64,000 bases of DNA from Aquibacillus salsiterrae (GTDB lineage: Bacteria > Bacillota > Bacilli > Bacillales > Amphibacillaceae), in contig NZ_JAMQKC010000002.1 of assembly GCF_028416595.1 (NCBI RefSeq), positions 1 to 64,000 on the forward strand. Direction: 5' to 3'. The notes beneath the pieces are model-generated. The model worked only from the letters and a program-made list of their open reading frames with translations, ran no database searches and was not told the DNA's origin. A program made the translations under genes and the position numbers. Positions 54,218 through 62,899 of the stretch are shown here, one piece after another; positions within the stretch are counted from its first letter, which is position 1; each line of letters opens with the position of its first letter.

Positions 54218-56188
54218 ATGATTGAACAACCGAGTGTAGTTGATTCTACTATATTATGGCAGCCGAATGATACATGGATCAATGAGTCCAATCTGAAGAA
54301 ATTTGCAGATAAAGTTGGCTTAAGTGTCCAGCCCTATGACCGGCTGCACCGCTGGTCGATAGCTGACCCAGGTGCGTTTTGGTGTCATGTTTGGGACTTT
54401 GCTCAATTAGTTGGCGAAAAAGGAGAGGTTACCTACATCCCGGCTAAGGATGGTGGGATGCTTGGTGCTAAATGGTTCCCAGAAGCCCGTCTTAATTTAG
54501 CTGAAAATTTACTGCGTGGAGACGGACTACGCACGGTTGTTTATGAAGCGACAGAGCATGGCGTGACAAGAAGAGTAACGCTAGATGACCTCAGAAATTT
54601 GGTTGCCAAAGCCCAAACCGGTTTGCGAGCACTCGGTGTTGGGCAGGGTGATCGGGTCGCCGGTGTGACAACAAATGGTGTTGAAGGCTTGGTGGCTCTT
54701 CTTGCTACTTCTTCCCTTGGTGCAGTTTTTAGTTCATGCTCCCCTGATTTTGGTGCAAAAGGGATCATTGACCGAATTGGTCAGGTGCAACCGAAAGTAT
54801 TCATTGCTTCTGTAAACTATGTGTATAATGGTAAATCTTTTGACATCACTGAAAATATTGCTGCGGTTTGTAACGAGCTTAATAGTTTAAATGCAATCGT
54901 AACATTGTCTGAAGCGGTTGAGCTCACACAAGCTAAAGCCACAGGTGCAAAGCAGCTAACATGGGCTGAATTAACCAAAAACGATGCCGATGAGCCAACG
55001 TTTACTAGGATGCCATTTAACAGTCCGCAATATATTTTATACACGTCAGGTACAACAGGCTTACCTAAAGCCATTGTTCACTCAGTTGGTGGGACATTGC
55101 TACAGCACGTCAAAGAACATCAACTACACTGTGACTTAAAAAAAGGTGATGTACTGTCGTGGTACACCAATACGGCGTGGATGATGTACCCATGGCTCGT
55201 GTCTGGTCTTGCTAGTGGTGCTGGGATCTTGTTATATGACGGCTCGCCAATTCCAAAAGACAGAGTCGGCATCCTGTTTGACATTGCTGAAGAAATTGGT
55301 ATTAGCCATTTTGGCACAAGTCCTAAATACCTAGCAACCTTGCAGAAATATGGCTACCAGATTGGGCAAAAGCATCAGCTACCTGCCCTTCGTAGTGTAC
55401 TATCGTGCGGTGCCCCACTAATGGATGAACAGTATGACTGGATGTATCAAACGATTAAACAGGACCTATTTTTGGCTTCGATTTCTGGTGGAACAGAAAT
55501 CATTGGTTGTTTTGTAATGGGTTCGCCGGTCCATCCAGTCAGAAGAGGTGAAATTTCGTGTAAAGCACTTGGCATGGCTGTCGATATTGTTGACGAGCGA
55601 GGTGCATCGGTTATCGGCAAAAAAGGTGACTTAGTTTGCACCGAACCTTTTCCGAGCATGCCACTGACCTTCTGGGGTCATGGTGGGGATGAACGTTATT
55701 TCAACGCGTATTTTGCCGAAAGAGATGGGATATGGACGCACGGAGACTTAGCAAAGCAAACGATTAATGGCTCACTAGTTATTTATGGTCGGACAGACAC
55801 GACGTTAAATCCTGGTGGTGTCAGGATTGGCACAGCGGAAATATACCGTGTCGTCGAGCAAATTCCTGAAGTGAAAGACTCGATTGTGTTTGGTTTTCCA
55901 ATCGAGAATGATGAGGAAATTGTTCTTTGTGTGGTAACGGATAACGGTCAGTTAGACCAAGCTGTTGCCGAACAAATTCGTCTTGATGTGCGGAAAAAAG
56001 CTTCACCACGCCATGTACCGCGTCGTATTTTTGTCGTAAAAGAAATTCCTTACACGAATAATGGTAAGAAGGTCGAAGGTGCGGCCCGTTCAACGGTTCG
56101 CGGTGAAGAGGTGAAAAATAAAGCATCATTAGCAAATCCACAATGTCTAGCAGAATACGCTCGATTGTCTGAAAGGAGTTATTTTTAA
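54218..56188 (+). CDS. Acetoacetyl-CoA synthetase-like ligase
   Basis: A 656-residue AMP-forming acyl-CoA ligase. The P-loop-like motif is YTSGTTGLPKAIVHS, later motifs are SGGTEIIGCF and the hinge YGRTDTTLNPGGVRIG, and the Lys for adenylation is in NNGKKVEGA. Length and N-terminal ACAS_N region match acetoacetate-CoA ligase. The ATG at 54218 after AAGGAGG is preferred to the longer frame from 54161, which begins within an inverted repeat region. It would activate acetoacetate or a related keto acid, feeding the thiolases. Confidence 0.9.
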   Translation: MIEQPSVVDSTILWQPNDTWINESNLKKFADKVGLSVQPYDRLHRWSIADPGAFWCHVWDFAQLVGEKGEVTYIPAKDGGMLGAKWFPEARLNLAENLLRGDGLRTVVYEATEHGVTRRVTLDDLRNLVAKAQTGLRALGVGQGDRVAGVTTNGVEGLVALLATSSLGAVFSSCSPDFGAKGIIDRIGQVQPKVFIASVNYVYNGKSFDITENIAAVCNELNSLNAIVTLSEAVELTQAKATGAKQLTWAELTKNDADEPTFTRMPFNSPQYILYTSGTTGLPKAIVHSVGGTLLQHVKEHQLHCDLKKGDVLSWYTNTAWMMYPWLVSGLASGAGILLYDGSPIPKDRVGILFDIAEEIGISHFGTSPKYLATLQKYGYQIGQKHQLPALRSVLSCGAPLMDEQYDWMYQTIKQDLFLASISGGTEIIGCFVMGSPVHPVRRGEISCKALGMAVDIVDERGASVIGKKGDLVCTEPFPSMPLTFWGHGGDERYFNAYFAERDGIWTHGDLAKQTINGSLVIYGRTDTTLNPGGVRIGTAEIYRVVEQIPEVKDSIVFGFPIENDEEIVLCVVTDNGQLDQAVAEQIRLDVRKKASPRHVPRRIFVVKEIPYTNNGKKVEGAARSTVRGEEVKNKASLANPQCLAEYARLSERSYF

Positions 56189-57358
56189 ATGGGGAAACGT
56201 AGCGGAGCTAAACCTGCGATTGTTGGTCTCGGAGAACTGAAGCCTGTTCGCTATACCGAAGGCCAAACGACGCTAGGGATGATTGCTGAATCGGTCAGGT
56301 TAGCGGCCTTAGATGCTGGGATTGAAAAAGGTCAGATTGACGGCTTGCTCGTTGGCCCACAAGTAGGGGAAACGCCACAGCACGTTCCGGCGACAGTTAG
56401 TGAATACCTTGGGCTAGAGCCGCGGATGTCCAATGTGGTGGACCTTGGTGGTGCAACTGGTGCTGGGATGCTGTGGCGCGCCCAAGCAGCAATTAATGCT
56501 GGTATGTGTGAAACAGTTGTCTGTGTCCTCGCCAATACCCATGAAAAAGGGAAAGTGTCCCGCTCACCTAACCGAAATCCAATTCGTGAATTTGATGTAC
56601 CGTTCGGGGCTTCCGGTGCAAATACATCTTACGCTTTGCTTAAACAAAGGCATATGGAAGAGTACGGCTCGACCCAAGAACAATTTGCCTTGATTGCGCA
56701 CTGGGCACGTAAAAATGCCCAGCTCCATCCGGATGCAATTTTTTACAGGAAACCAGCATCGGTCGATGATGTGTTGGCGTCACCTCTGATTGTCGATCCA
56801 CTCCATTTGTATGAGATTGTCATGCCTGTTGGGGGCGGGGCTGCGGTTATCGTGACATCGAACGAGCGAATCATCGATGCTAATAAACATCCACCTGTCT
56901 ATTGTTTAGGGGCAGGGGAAAAAGTTACTCATCGTGCCGTTAGCCAAGCACCAGCATTAGAAGCTGCCCCATTAAGCTATGCGATTGCACATGCCTTGGG
57001 TCAAGCTCGTCTTAAGGTGGAGGAGATGAATCTGCTTTCCTTATATGATTGTTATACGAGTGTAGTAGGAACAACACTTGAAAATGCTGGACTGTGTCCG
57101 CCGGGGAAGTTTGGCGAGTGGATGAAGCACCATTCGTTTGGTCATGATGGCGATTTCCCGCTCAACACCCACGGTGGGCAGCTTGGGTTTGGACAAGCAG
57201 ACTTGGCTGGTGGGATGTCGCATATAATCGAAGCTGTTCGTCAGTTGCGAGGCGAGGCTTACGGTCGACAAATCAAGCGGGCTCGGTATGCGTTAGTAAC
57301 TGGCAATGGCGCAACGTTAAGTGAAGCCACTGCTTTAGTGTTAGGAGGCGAAGCGTGA
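56189..57358 (+). CDS. Thiolase-family protein (SCP-x/lipid-transfer type)
   Basis: A 389-residue thiolase-fold protein of the SCP-x type. It starts with AIVGLGELKPVRYTEGQTT, has GLLVGPQVGETPQHVPATVS, and near the end NTHGGQLGFGQADLAGGMSH, where HGG is characteristic. Proteins of this group work with a DUF35 OB-fold partner, which follows with a one-base overlap. The ATG directly follows the stop of the ligase gene, with GAAAGGAG before it. Confidence 0.87.
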   Translation: MGKRSGAKPAIVGLGELKPVRYTEGQTTLGMIAESVRLAALDAGIEKGQIDGLLVGPQVGETPQHVPATVSEYLGLEPRMSNVVDLGGATGAGMLWRAQAAINAGMCETVVCVLANTHEKGKVSRSPNRNPIREFDVPFGASGANTSYALLKQRHMEEYGSTQEQFALIAHWARKNAQLHPDAIFYRKPASVDDVLASPLIVDPLHLYEIVMPVGGGAAVIVTSNERIIDANKHPPVYCLGAGEKVTHRAVSQAPALEAAPLSYAIAHALGQARLKVEEMNLLSLYDCYTSVVGTTLENAGLCPPGKFGEWMKHHSFGHDGDFPLNTHGGQLGFGQADLAGGMSHIIEAVRQLRGEAYGRQIKRARYALVTGNGATLSEATALVLGGEA

Positions 57359-57777
57359 TGGAGGATAAGTTTATCGATTTAACTGTTCCTGGCCCAACGA
57401 TAACACCAGTAAGTAAGCCGTTTTGGGATGCGCTTAGTCAGGATGAGTTTGTCGTGCAAAGGTGTCTCGATTGCACACGTTGGGTCTTTTATCCACGGAA
57501 TCTTTGCCCGCATTGCTGGAGTAACCAGTTGGAGTGGCAACAAGCTTCCGGTAAGGCTCGGCTAAAAACGTGGTCGATTGTCCATCGCCCCGGTCATCCC
57601 GCATGGCAAGCAGTAGCCCCATACGTCGTTGCCATCGTTGAACTAGAAGAAGGTCCATCGATGATGACTCATTTGTTAGTAGATGTGAAGCAAAAACTTG
57701 ATATTGGTACGCCACTTGAGCTTTGTTTGACGAAGGTAAATGATAGGAACATGCCTTTCTTCCGAGTTGTCGATTAA
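57358..57777 (+). CDS. Zn-ribbon/OB-fold acyl-CoA-binding partner protein (DUF35)
   Basis: A 139-residue protein with a rubredoxin-like zinc ribbon (CLDCTRWVFYPRNLCPHC, about residues 38-55) and an OB-fold (about 60-135). This is the DUF35 architecture found beside SCP-x-type thiolases, with which it forms a complex. It overlaps the thiolase stop by one base (TGATG); a GTG three bases earlier is an alternative start. It is the last gene of the SAM-controlled operon. Confidence 0.9.
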   Translation: MEDKFIDLTVPGPTITPVSKPFWDALSQDEFVVQRCLDCTRWVFYPRNLCPHCWSNQLEWQQASGKARLKTWSIVHRPGHPAWQAVAPYVVAIVELEEGPSMMTHLLVDVKQKLDIGTPLELCLTKVNDRNMPFFRVVD

Positions 57778-57839
57778 TAACAGTGTCAGTCAATTGCTGT
57801 TTTTAATCGGCTATTTTTTACTATGGTTCTGGCTAGTAT

Positions 57840-57874
57840 AATCTGTCGATGAAGACCCCACTCATCGACAGATT
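57840..57874 (+). repeat. Solo palindrome related to the 52-bp array
   Basis: AATCTGTCGATGA pairs perfectly with TCATCGACAGATT (13 bp) around a 9-base loop. Stem core, loop length and the following AGTAAAAACTGTTGATGGATAA resemble the unit of the array at 37930, whose hairpin also has a 9-base loop. It lies after the thiolase operon. The rest of 57778-58091 shows no supported gene. Confidence 0.65.
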
Positions 57875-58091
57875 CAGTTTCAATAAGTAAAAACTGTTGA
57901 TGGATAAGCCTCTCACCACCGTTAAACCTAGGTGGCGGTAGTCCTGCTCCTGTCTTGCCACTATTCCCAATCCTCCTACTGAAAAATGAAACACAAGCAA
58001 TCTCAGATGCTATGAATGCTTGTTCTACCAAGCTATAAAAGCCAACCCACAAAAACTTTGATCCTTGCGTAAATTTTCTTTTAATTTGTAA

Positions 58092-58153
58092 TTGACATTG
58101 AGAATCATTCTCTATTATAATAAACACTGGAAATGCAATTGATATTCATTCTC
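58092..58153 (+). promoter_or_regulatory. Fur-controlled promoter with two Fur boxes
   Basis: TTGACA (58092-58097), 18-bp spacer and TATAAT (58116-58121) form the promoter. The spacer contains GAGAATCATTCTC (58100-58112), a 6-1-6 Fur box. A second Fur-like element GATATTCATTCTC lies at 58141-58153. The gene should be repressed when iron is plentiful. Confidence 0.85.
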
Positions 58154-58206
58154 ATTAAATGGCGTGCATACATAGTATGAGAAATATATTACAGGGGGAA
58201 ATGGAA

Positions 58207-59427
58207 ATGACATTGAACAAGAAATTATTTAGTCTAATTACTTTACTATTTTTGGTTGCTTTATTAGCAGCATGTGGTCAACAAGAAACTTCAGGAAAGA
58301 CAACGGACGAAGAAAGCGCTAGTGAAACAACCGATACATCAGCAGAAACAGAAGCAACGGAAGAAGAAGAGGAAGACGAAGAAGCAGAAGAAGAAGAGGT
58401 TGACGTTGCTGCTGTGTATCAGTCAGGGTTAGAAGAATTAGCGAAGGTTAGTGAAGGTGCTGAGGTTGATTTCCAAAAGGTAACCGATTTATATAATGAA
58501 AACTTACAAAGCCTTGTTCAACAACGTGATAGCCAAAATGAAACAACGATTGATCAACAAATTTTAGCAGCTTTATCTGCTGGTGCAGATGGAAGTCTAG
58601 ATGGAAGTATTGTGAAACAAATTTTTGATAAATTACTGCAAAATGTTTTCTATAACACAATTAAAGCAGAATTTAATGAAGTAACAGAATACTGGGGAGA
58701 TACAGAAGAAGTTAATGCAGAAATAGAAGAAGCAAAAGAATATTATGCCATATTAAAAGGAACGGTTGAAAAGCGCGACAATGCTTATGGTACGAAACTA
58801 GTTGACCAAATCGACGCTGGTTTTAATGAAATTGAGCAAGCAATCGCTAATGACGACGAGCTTGGATTCCAACTCGGCAAGCAGTTAGTTGATAAAACAT
58901 TAATGAAAACATTTTATTTAGCAACAGGAGCCCTTGAAAATGGCTATGCATCGAAAGTAGCCAAAGCAGTTGAAGCTGGTGAACTAGACAAAGCACGTGC
59001 CGAACAAGCAGAAGGATGGGCGTTTTACCAATCGATTAAAGGATATATTACTCGCCACTCAGAAGAAGACGGGAATTTCATCGAACAACAATTCAATCTA
59101 GAAACAGATGCAGCGGAACTTGATCCAACTGCAGTAAATGATGCGTTTGTTCGTGGTTTTGCACAAATTGCATTTAACGAGTTCAAGGAAAGTGAAGAAA
59201 ATATTACAAAAGATAAAGGTGTGATCACAGCGCTAGAAGGTGCGTTGTTCATTAACATAATTGACGGAGACATTAAGCGTATCCTTGGTGAAGAGGCGTT
59301 TGTAACCTTAGAGGAACAAGCGAATAGCTACCTGGAAGATGTAAAAGCAGGTAACAAGGATGAGGCATTAGCGACGTTAGAAGAGATGAAGCCAACGTTA
59401 TCCGGACTACTTGAGCAAGGTAAATAA
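58207..59427 (+). CDS. Fur-controlled lipoprotein with duplicated helical domain
   Basis: A 406-residue lipoprotein from the ATG at 58207; the lipobox ends LLAAC (Cys about residue 24), followed by a Thr/Glu-rich acidic linker (to about 75). The body is helical and looks internally duplicated: EAKEYYAILKGTVEKRDNAY and the later AEGWAFYQSIKGYITRHSEE share spacing and pattern, and both are followed by F-rich helices. The opening VAAVYQSGLEELAK resembles the N-terminus of the Fur-controlled gene product at 63778. Iron binding or delivery on the outer membrane face is inferred. I do not recognise a named family. Confidence 0.75.
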   Translation: MTLNKKLFSLITLLFLVALLAACGQQETSGKTTDEESASETTDTSAETEATEEEEEDEEAEEEEVDVAAVYQSGLEELAKVSEGAEVDFQKVTDLYNENLQSLVQQRDSQNETTIDQQILAALSAGADGSLDGSIVKQIFDKLLQNVFYNTIKAEFNEVTEYWGDTEEVNAEIEEAKEYYAILKGTVEKRDNAYGTKLVDQIDAGFNEIEQAIANDDELGFQLGKQLVDKTLMKTFYLATGALENGYASKVAKAVEAGELDKARAEQAEGWAFYQSIKGYITRHSEEDGNFIEQQFNLETDAAELDPTAVNDAFVRGFAQIAFNEFKESEENITKDKGVITALEGALFINIIDGDIKRILGEEAFVTLEEQANSYLEDVKAGNKDEALATLEEMKPTLSGLLEQGK

Positions 59428-59477
59428 GCGGTTGGTAACACAAGCTAAAAAATAGCAACGTCACCTACTACTAAAGT

Positions 59478-59508
59478 GAAGCCTTGTTCTAAAGTTGAAC
59501 AAGGCTTC
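59478..59508 (+). terminator. Hairpin after the iron-regulated lipoprotein
   Basis: GAAGCCTTGTTC pairs perfectly with GAACAAGGCTTC (12 bp). The T tract is poor, so some read-through into the epimerase gene is possible. Confidence 0.6.
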
Positions 59509-59545
59509 CTAATATGACATGGACTAGACCGAGGAGAGAATAAAC

Positions 59546-60493
59546 ATGAATGTACTTGTTACCGGTGGAGCAGGCTTTATTGGGAGTCAATTAGTTCGGC
59601 GGTTGTTACTTTTAGGTCATCACGTGGATATCGTCGACAACTTACATCCCTATTATCGCAATAGTCGAAAAGAAGATCACCTTCGTTTACTAAAACAGAC
59701 TGGTACGTTTCATCTATTCCAACAAGACTTACTTGACCAAGATGGCACAGAAGCATTATTTGCGAGACAAAACTATGACATCGTCTATCATCTAGCAGCC
59801 CTTCCAGGTGTATCCTATTCGATTGAAAAACCACTAGAATATGTCGACCAGGATATTAAAGCTACCATTAACGTATTAAAAGCTGCTGGTGAAGCAGGAG
59901 TGAACCATGTCGTGTTTGCCTCTTCCTCGTCGGTTTATGGTGACAAACACAGCCAACCGCTTCGGGAAGAAATGGCAGATGGAAGAGTAGTTTCGCCGTA
60001 TGCTGCTTCGAAGTACGGTGCGGAGTCGTTTTGCCATGCCTACCAAAGCTTGTATCATTTCCAATTGTCGATTGTCCGCTTTTTTACTGTGTATGGTCCG
60101 TGGGGAAGGCCTGACATGGCTATTTCGAAATTTGCAAATAAGTTACTTAATCAGGAACCGATTGAAATTTTTGGGCAAAAAAGTGCACGCGATTACACAT
60201 ACATTGATGATATTGTGAGCGGCTTACTTGCACTTCTCACAGCCAAACACACTAGTGAAGTGTTCAATTTAGGTTCAGGAAGACCTGTTTCCATTGAACA
60301 ATTATTGACGATTTTTAAACGCCATTTTCCGACAATGCAAGTAGTAGAGAGGCCATGGCGAACTGGCGATGTCACGACAACATGGGCGAATATTGATAAA
60401 GCAAAAGCATTGCTTGACTTTGATCCGACAACATCGATTGAAGTAGGAATTGAGAAGACGATCACATGGGCAAGCAATTATGGGCAAACATAA
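59546..60493 (+). CDS. NAD-dependent sugar-nucleotide epimerase (UDP-glucuronate 4-epimerase-like)
   Basis: A 315-residue short-chain dehydrogenase-type enzyme. The Rossmann motif is VTGGAGFIGS, the catalytic Ser region is ASSSSVYG and the YxxxK motif is YAASK. FFTVYGPWGRPDM is typical of UDP-glucuronate/glucose 4-epimerases. It supplies a sugar nucleotide for cell-envelope glycan or glycolipid synthesis. CCGAGGAGAG lies before the ATG. Its end overlaps the next gene by 14 bases. Confidence 0.9.
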   Translation: MNVLVTGGAGFIGSQLVRRLLLLGHHVDIVDNLHPYYRNSRKEDHLRLLKQTGTFHLFQQDLLDQDGTEALFARQNYDIVYHLAALPGVSYSIEKPLEYVDQDIKATINVLKAAGEAGVNHVVFASSSSVYGDKHSQPLREEMADGRVVSPYAASKYGAESFCHAYQSLYHFQLSIVRFFTVYGPWGRPDMAISKFANKLLNQEPIEIFGQKSARDYTYIDDIVSGLLALLTAKHTSEVFNLGSGRPVSIEQLLTIFKRHFPTMQVVERPWRTGDVTTTWANIDKAKALLDFDPTTSIEVGIEKTITWASNYGQT

Positions 60494-61412
60494 ACGGTTT
60501 TTCTTTGTAACGATACGAATAGCGGTTGCATGTATTTTTCTGTTTTTAGTCGTTCAATTCTTTGACTTTGCCGAAATTAGTGAAAGTACTGGAAAACTGC
60601 TTGATCAGCCAATCTTGTTACTTATGATGGTAATTGGCTATTGGTCATCTTTTTATTTGAAAGCAAAGGCATGGATGGTTTATGTGGAAGACGATGGGCC
60701 GGTTAAAAATTACTTGGACGCCATTTTTTATAGCTTGGTCATCAATCATCTTTTACCAGTCAAAGGTGGCGAATTGGTTAGAGTCGGCTACATTCACCAC
60801 AAGAACAAGCTAAGCTTATCACTTGCGGCCGAATCAACCGTAGCAATGCGTCTGTTAGATTTAGTTATTTTAGGAGTGATTGCTGCCTCGGGTTCATTTC
60901 TATTCGGCATTTCGATATCGTTTCAGTTAGTGGCAGGACTAATAATCGGCTGTGGATTGTTGTTACTCGGGTTAGTTGCCTATACAAGGTTCCGCCCATT
61001 CATAATTAGCTATTTAGAAAAACTAAGCAAAATCGTCCTGTCCAAGAAAGGCTTGAAAATGGTCACACTAGTGTTTGTGAGTTGGTTACTTGAAGCAATT
61101 GTCATTTACTTGATTGTCTTTGCGTCCTTTAAACCAATACCGATACTAGATGCGATTTGGGTTAACAGCTTTACTATTGCTGGCCAAGTCTTCCAATTTA
61201 CACCTGGTGGGATTGGTACGTATGAAAGTTTTATGAGTATCGCGTTAAAGACTGTAGGCTATCCGTTAGCAACAGGGTTAACGATTGCCGTTGTTACACA
61301 TGCGGTTAAATTTATCTTTTCCTTTGGATGCGGCTTGTATGTACTATTGTTTGCACCGATTAGATTGGAGCAAATCGTATTCTGGTTAAAAAAGAAAAGG
61401 GGTTCACAATGA
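60480..61412 (+). CDS. Flippase-like membrane protein (LPG_synthase_TM / UPF0104 family)
   Basis: A 310-residue protein with about eight hydrophobic segments. PVKGGELVRVGYIHH and FQFTPGGIGTYESFM are the two conserved family signatures. Members include the MprF flippase domain and the AglD/YbhN group, which act on lipid-linked substrates. The ATG at 60480 lies inside the epimerase gene; coupling is likely. It may move a glycolipid made by this cluster. Confidence 0.87.
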   Translation: MGKHKRFFFVTIRIAVACIFLFLVVQFFDFAEISESTGKLLDQPILLLMMVIGYWSSFYLKAKAWMVYVEDDGPVKNYLDAIFYSLVINHLLPVKGGELVRVGYIHHKNKLSLSLAAESTVAMRLLDLVILGVIAASGSFLFGISISFQLVAGLIIGCGLLLLGLVAYTRFRPFIISYLEKLSKIVLSKKGLKMVTLVFVSWLLEAIVIYLIVFASFKPIPILDAIWVNSFTIAGQVFQFTPGGIGTYESFMSIALKTVGYPLATGLTIAVVTHAVKFIFSFGCGLYVLLFAPIRLEQIVFWLKKKRGSQ

Positions 61413-62899
61413 AACAAGCATCTCGGTTTGAAGTTATTGCGGCACGTTGTTGGAATTTATTAAATGAGGGAAAACCATTTACGCCAATTTTTGTTGTCGG
61501 AACATTCTTGCTGTTCCATCTATCAGACTTGGCGTCACCGCTATTTTGGCAACAAGCGCTGCTTGGACTTATCCTCCTTGCACCGATAATCGCCATTTTT
61601 GTTTCCTATGATTTCCCACTTTTCCTACGTAATTATCTGTGGTTACCATTTATTGCTTATCTCATGATTTGGGAAAATGTCAATGTAGCTTTATTGTTTA
61701 CTGCAGTCGGACTTTATTTCTTTTTTACCGTCTTTTTTTGGGGGACACTTTATTATCATTTACGGATTGGGACAGACTGGCTTAATTTCACACGATTTTG
61801 GAAGCTTGTCTTAAAAAATAGTGACTCAACGAGTGGGAATGCGCAAGAGCAGCTCCCTAAGTTCTTATTGCTTTTGACGTTTTGGGAGTTATTTGTAACT
61901 GATTTCCCTCAAGGAGGAGCGCTTGTTTCTTACGGATGGTTTGTTGTTGCATTAGTCGTGTTTAGTTGGATATTGCACCATTACCTGTTTGATTGGAAGC
62001 CGGTCGAGCATCTTCCATTTACTAATAATGCAGCAGAAAATAACGAGCCCCTAACGAAAAAGGTCGTAATGATTGTCGTTGATGGGATGCGGAAAGAACG
62101 GTTTCAAGAAGCTAATACACCTTTTCTTGATAGCCTCCGGAACAACGGGACGGAATACACACAAATGGAGACAGTTTATCCAGCGCGTACGGTTGTTTGT
62201 TTTTCTTCGATGATGACTGGTACGTATCCAAAAGAGCATGGAATCAAATCAAACATGGTTTGGAAACTTGGAGTTAACACAGAAACCATTTTTGACTCGT
62301 TACGAAAAATAAATAAAAAAGGCCGACTATTAGGGATTGCCCATTTGATTGATTCAATGGGTGATGATGTGGATGCAATTACGGCTGTGATGGATAAAGA
62401 TGAAGCAGATCGTAACATTATCGAACGCGCTAAGCACATCATGCTCAATGAAGACCCTGATTTTATTAATATCCAATTAATTGGAACCGATCAAATCGGA
62501 CATAGTCGCGGTGTATTGTACGATGATTATATTGAAAAAATTGAAGAAGCAGACCGACTAATCGAGGAATTCGTTAGCTTTCTAGACGAAAACGGACAGA
62601 TGGAAGATACTACTATTCTGATTTGTGCTGACCATGGTCAAGCAGATGGTATTGGTGGACATGGCCATCTCGATGAGGGGGAACGGTTTGTCCCGTTTTT
62701 CTTATATGGTAATGCGATTGAACAAGGGAAAAAAGTTGAGGACCGTCATAGCTTAATTTCAACAGCTCCAACCATTGCCTACTTACTAGGTGCACCGTAC
62801 CCAAGTCATAGTAGAGGACCAGTCTTACTTGAAGCTGTAAAAGAAAGGATGAACACCGAATATGAAACAAAAGTTAATCGTATTTCTTCCGGCATTTAA
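61409..62899 (+). CDS. Membrane-bound alkaline-phosphatase-superfamily phosphodiesterase
   Basis: A 496-residue protein. Residues about 30-200 contain five or six membrane segments. The C-terminal domain (about 210-490) has the metal motif MIVVDGMRK, the catalytic Thr or Ser region VYPARTVVCFSSMMTGTYP, GTDQIGHSRG and CADHGQADGIGGHGH, all typical of type I phosphodiesterase/nucleotide pyrophosphatase enzymes. It probably removes or transfers a phospho-group on a lipid or glycan outside the membrane. It overlaps its upstream gene by 4 bases and the downstream gene by 38. Confidence 0.85.
   Translation: MKQASRFEVIAARCWNLLNEGKPFTPIFVVGTFLLFHLSDLASPLFWQQALLGLILLAPIIAIFVSYDFPLFLRNYLWLPFIAYLMIWENVNVALLFTAVGLYFFFTVFFWGTLYYHLRIGTDWLNFTRFWKLVLKNSDSTSGNAQEQLPKFLLLLTFWELFVTDFPQGGALVSYGWFVVALVVFSWILHHYLFDWKPVEHLPFTNNAAENNEPLTKKVVMIVVDGMRKERFQEANTPFLDSLRNNGTEYTQMETVYPARTVVCFSSMMTGTYPKEHGIKSNMVWKLGVNTETIFDSLRKINKKGRLLGIAHLIDSMGDDVDAITAVMDKDEADRNIIERAKHIMLNEDPDFINIQLIGTDQIGHSRGVLYDDYIEKIEEADRLIEEFVSFLDENGQMEDTTILICADHGQADGIGGHGHLDEGERFVPFFLYGNAIEQGKKVEDRHSLISTAPTIAYLLGAPYPSHSRGPVLLEAVKERMNTEYETKVNRISSGI

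Noticed and set aside
57786-58127. 113-codon minus-strand frame before the iron-regulated lipoprotein
   Set aside because: It runs through the Fur-box promoter and the solo palindrome, with no family resemblance and no ribosome-binding site.
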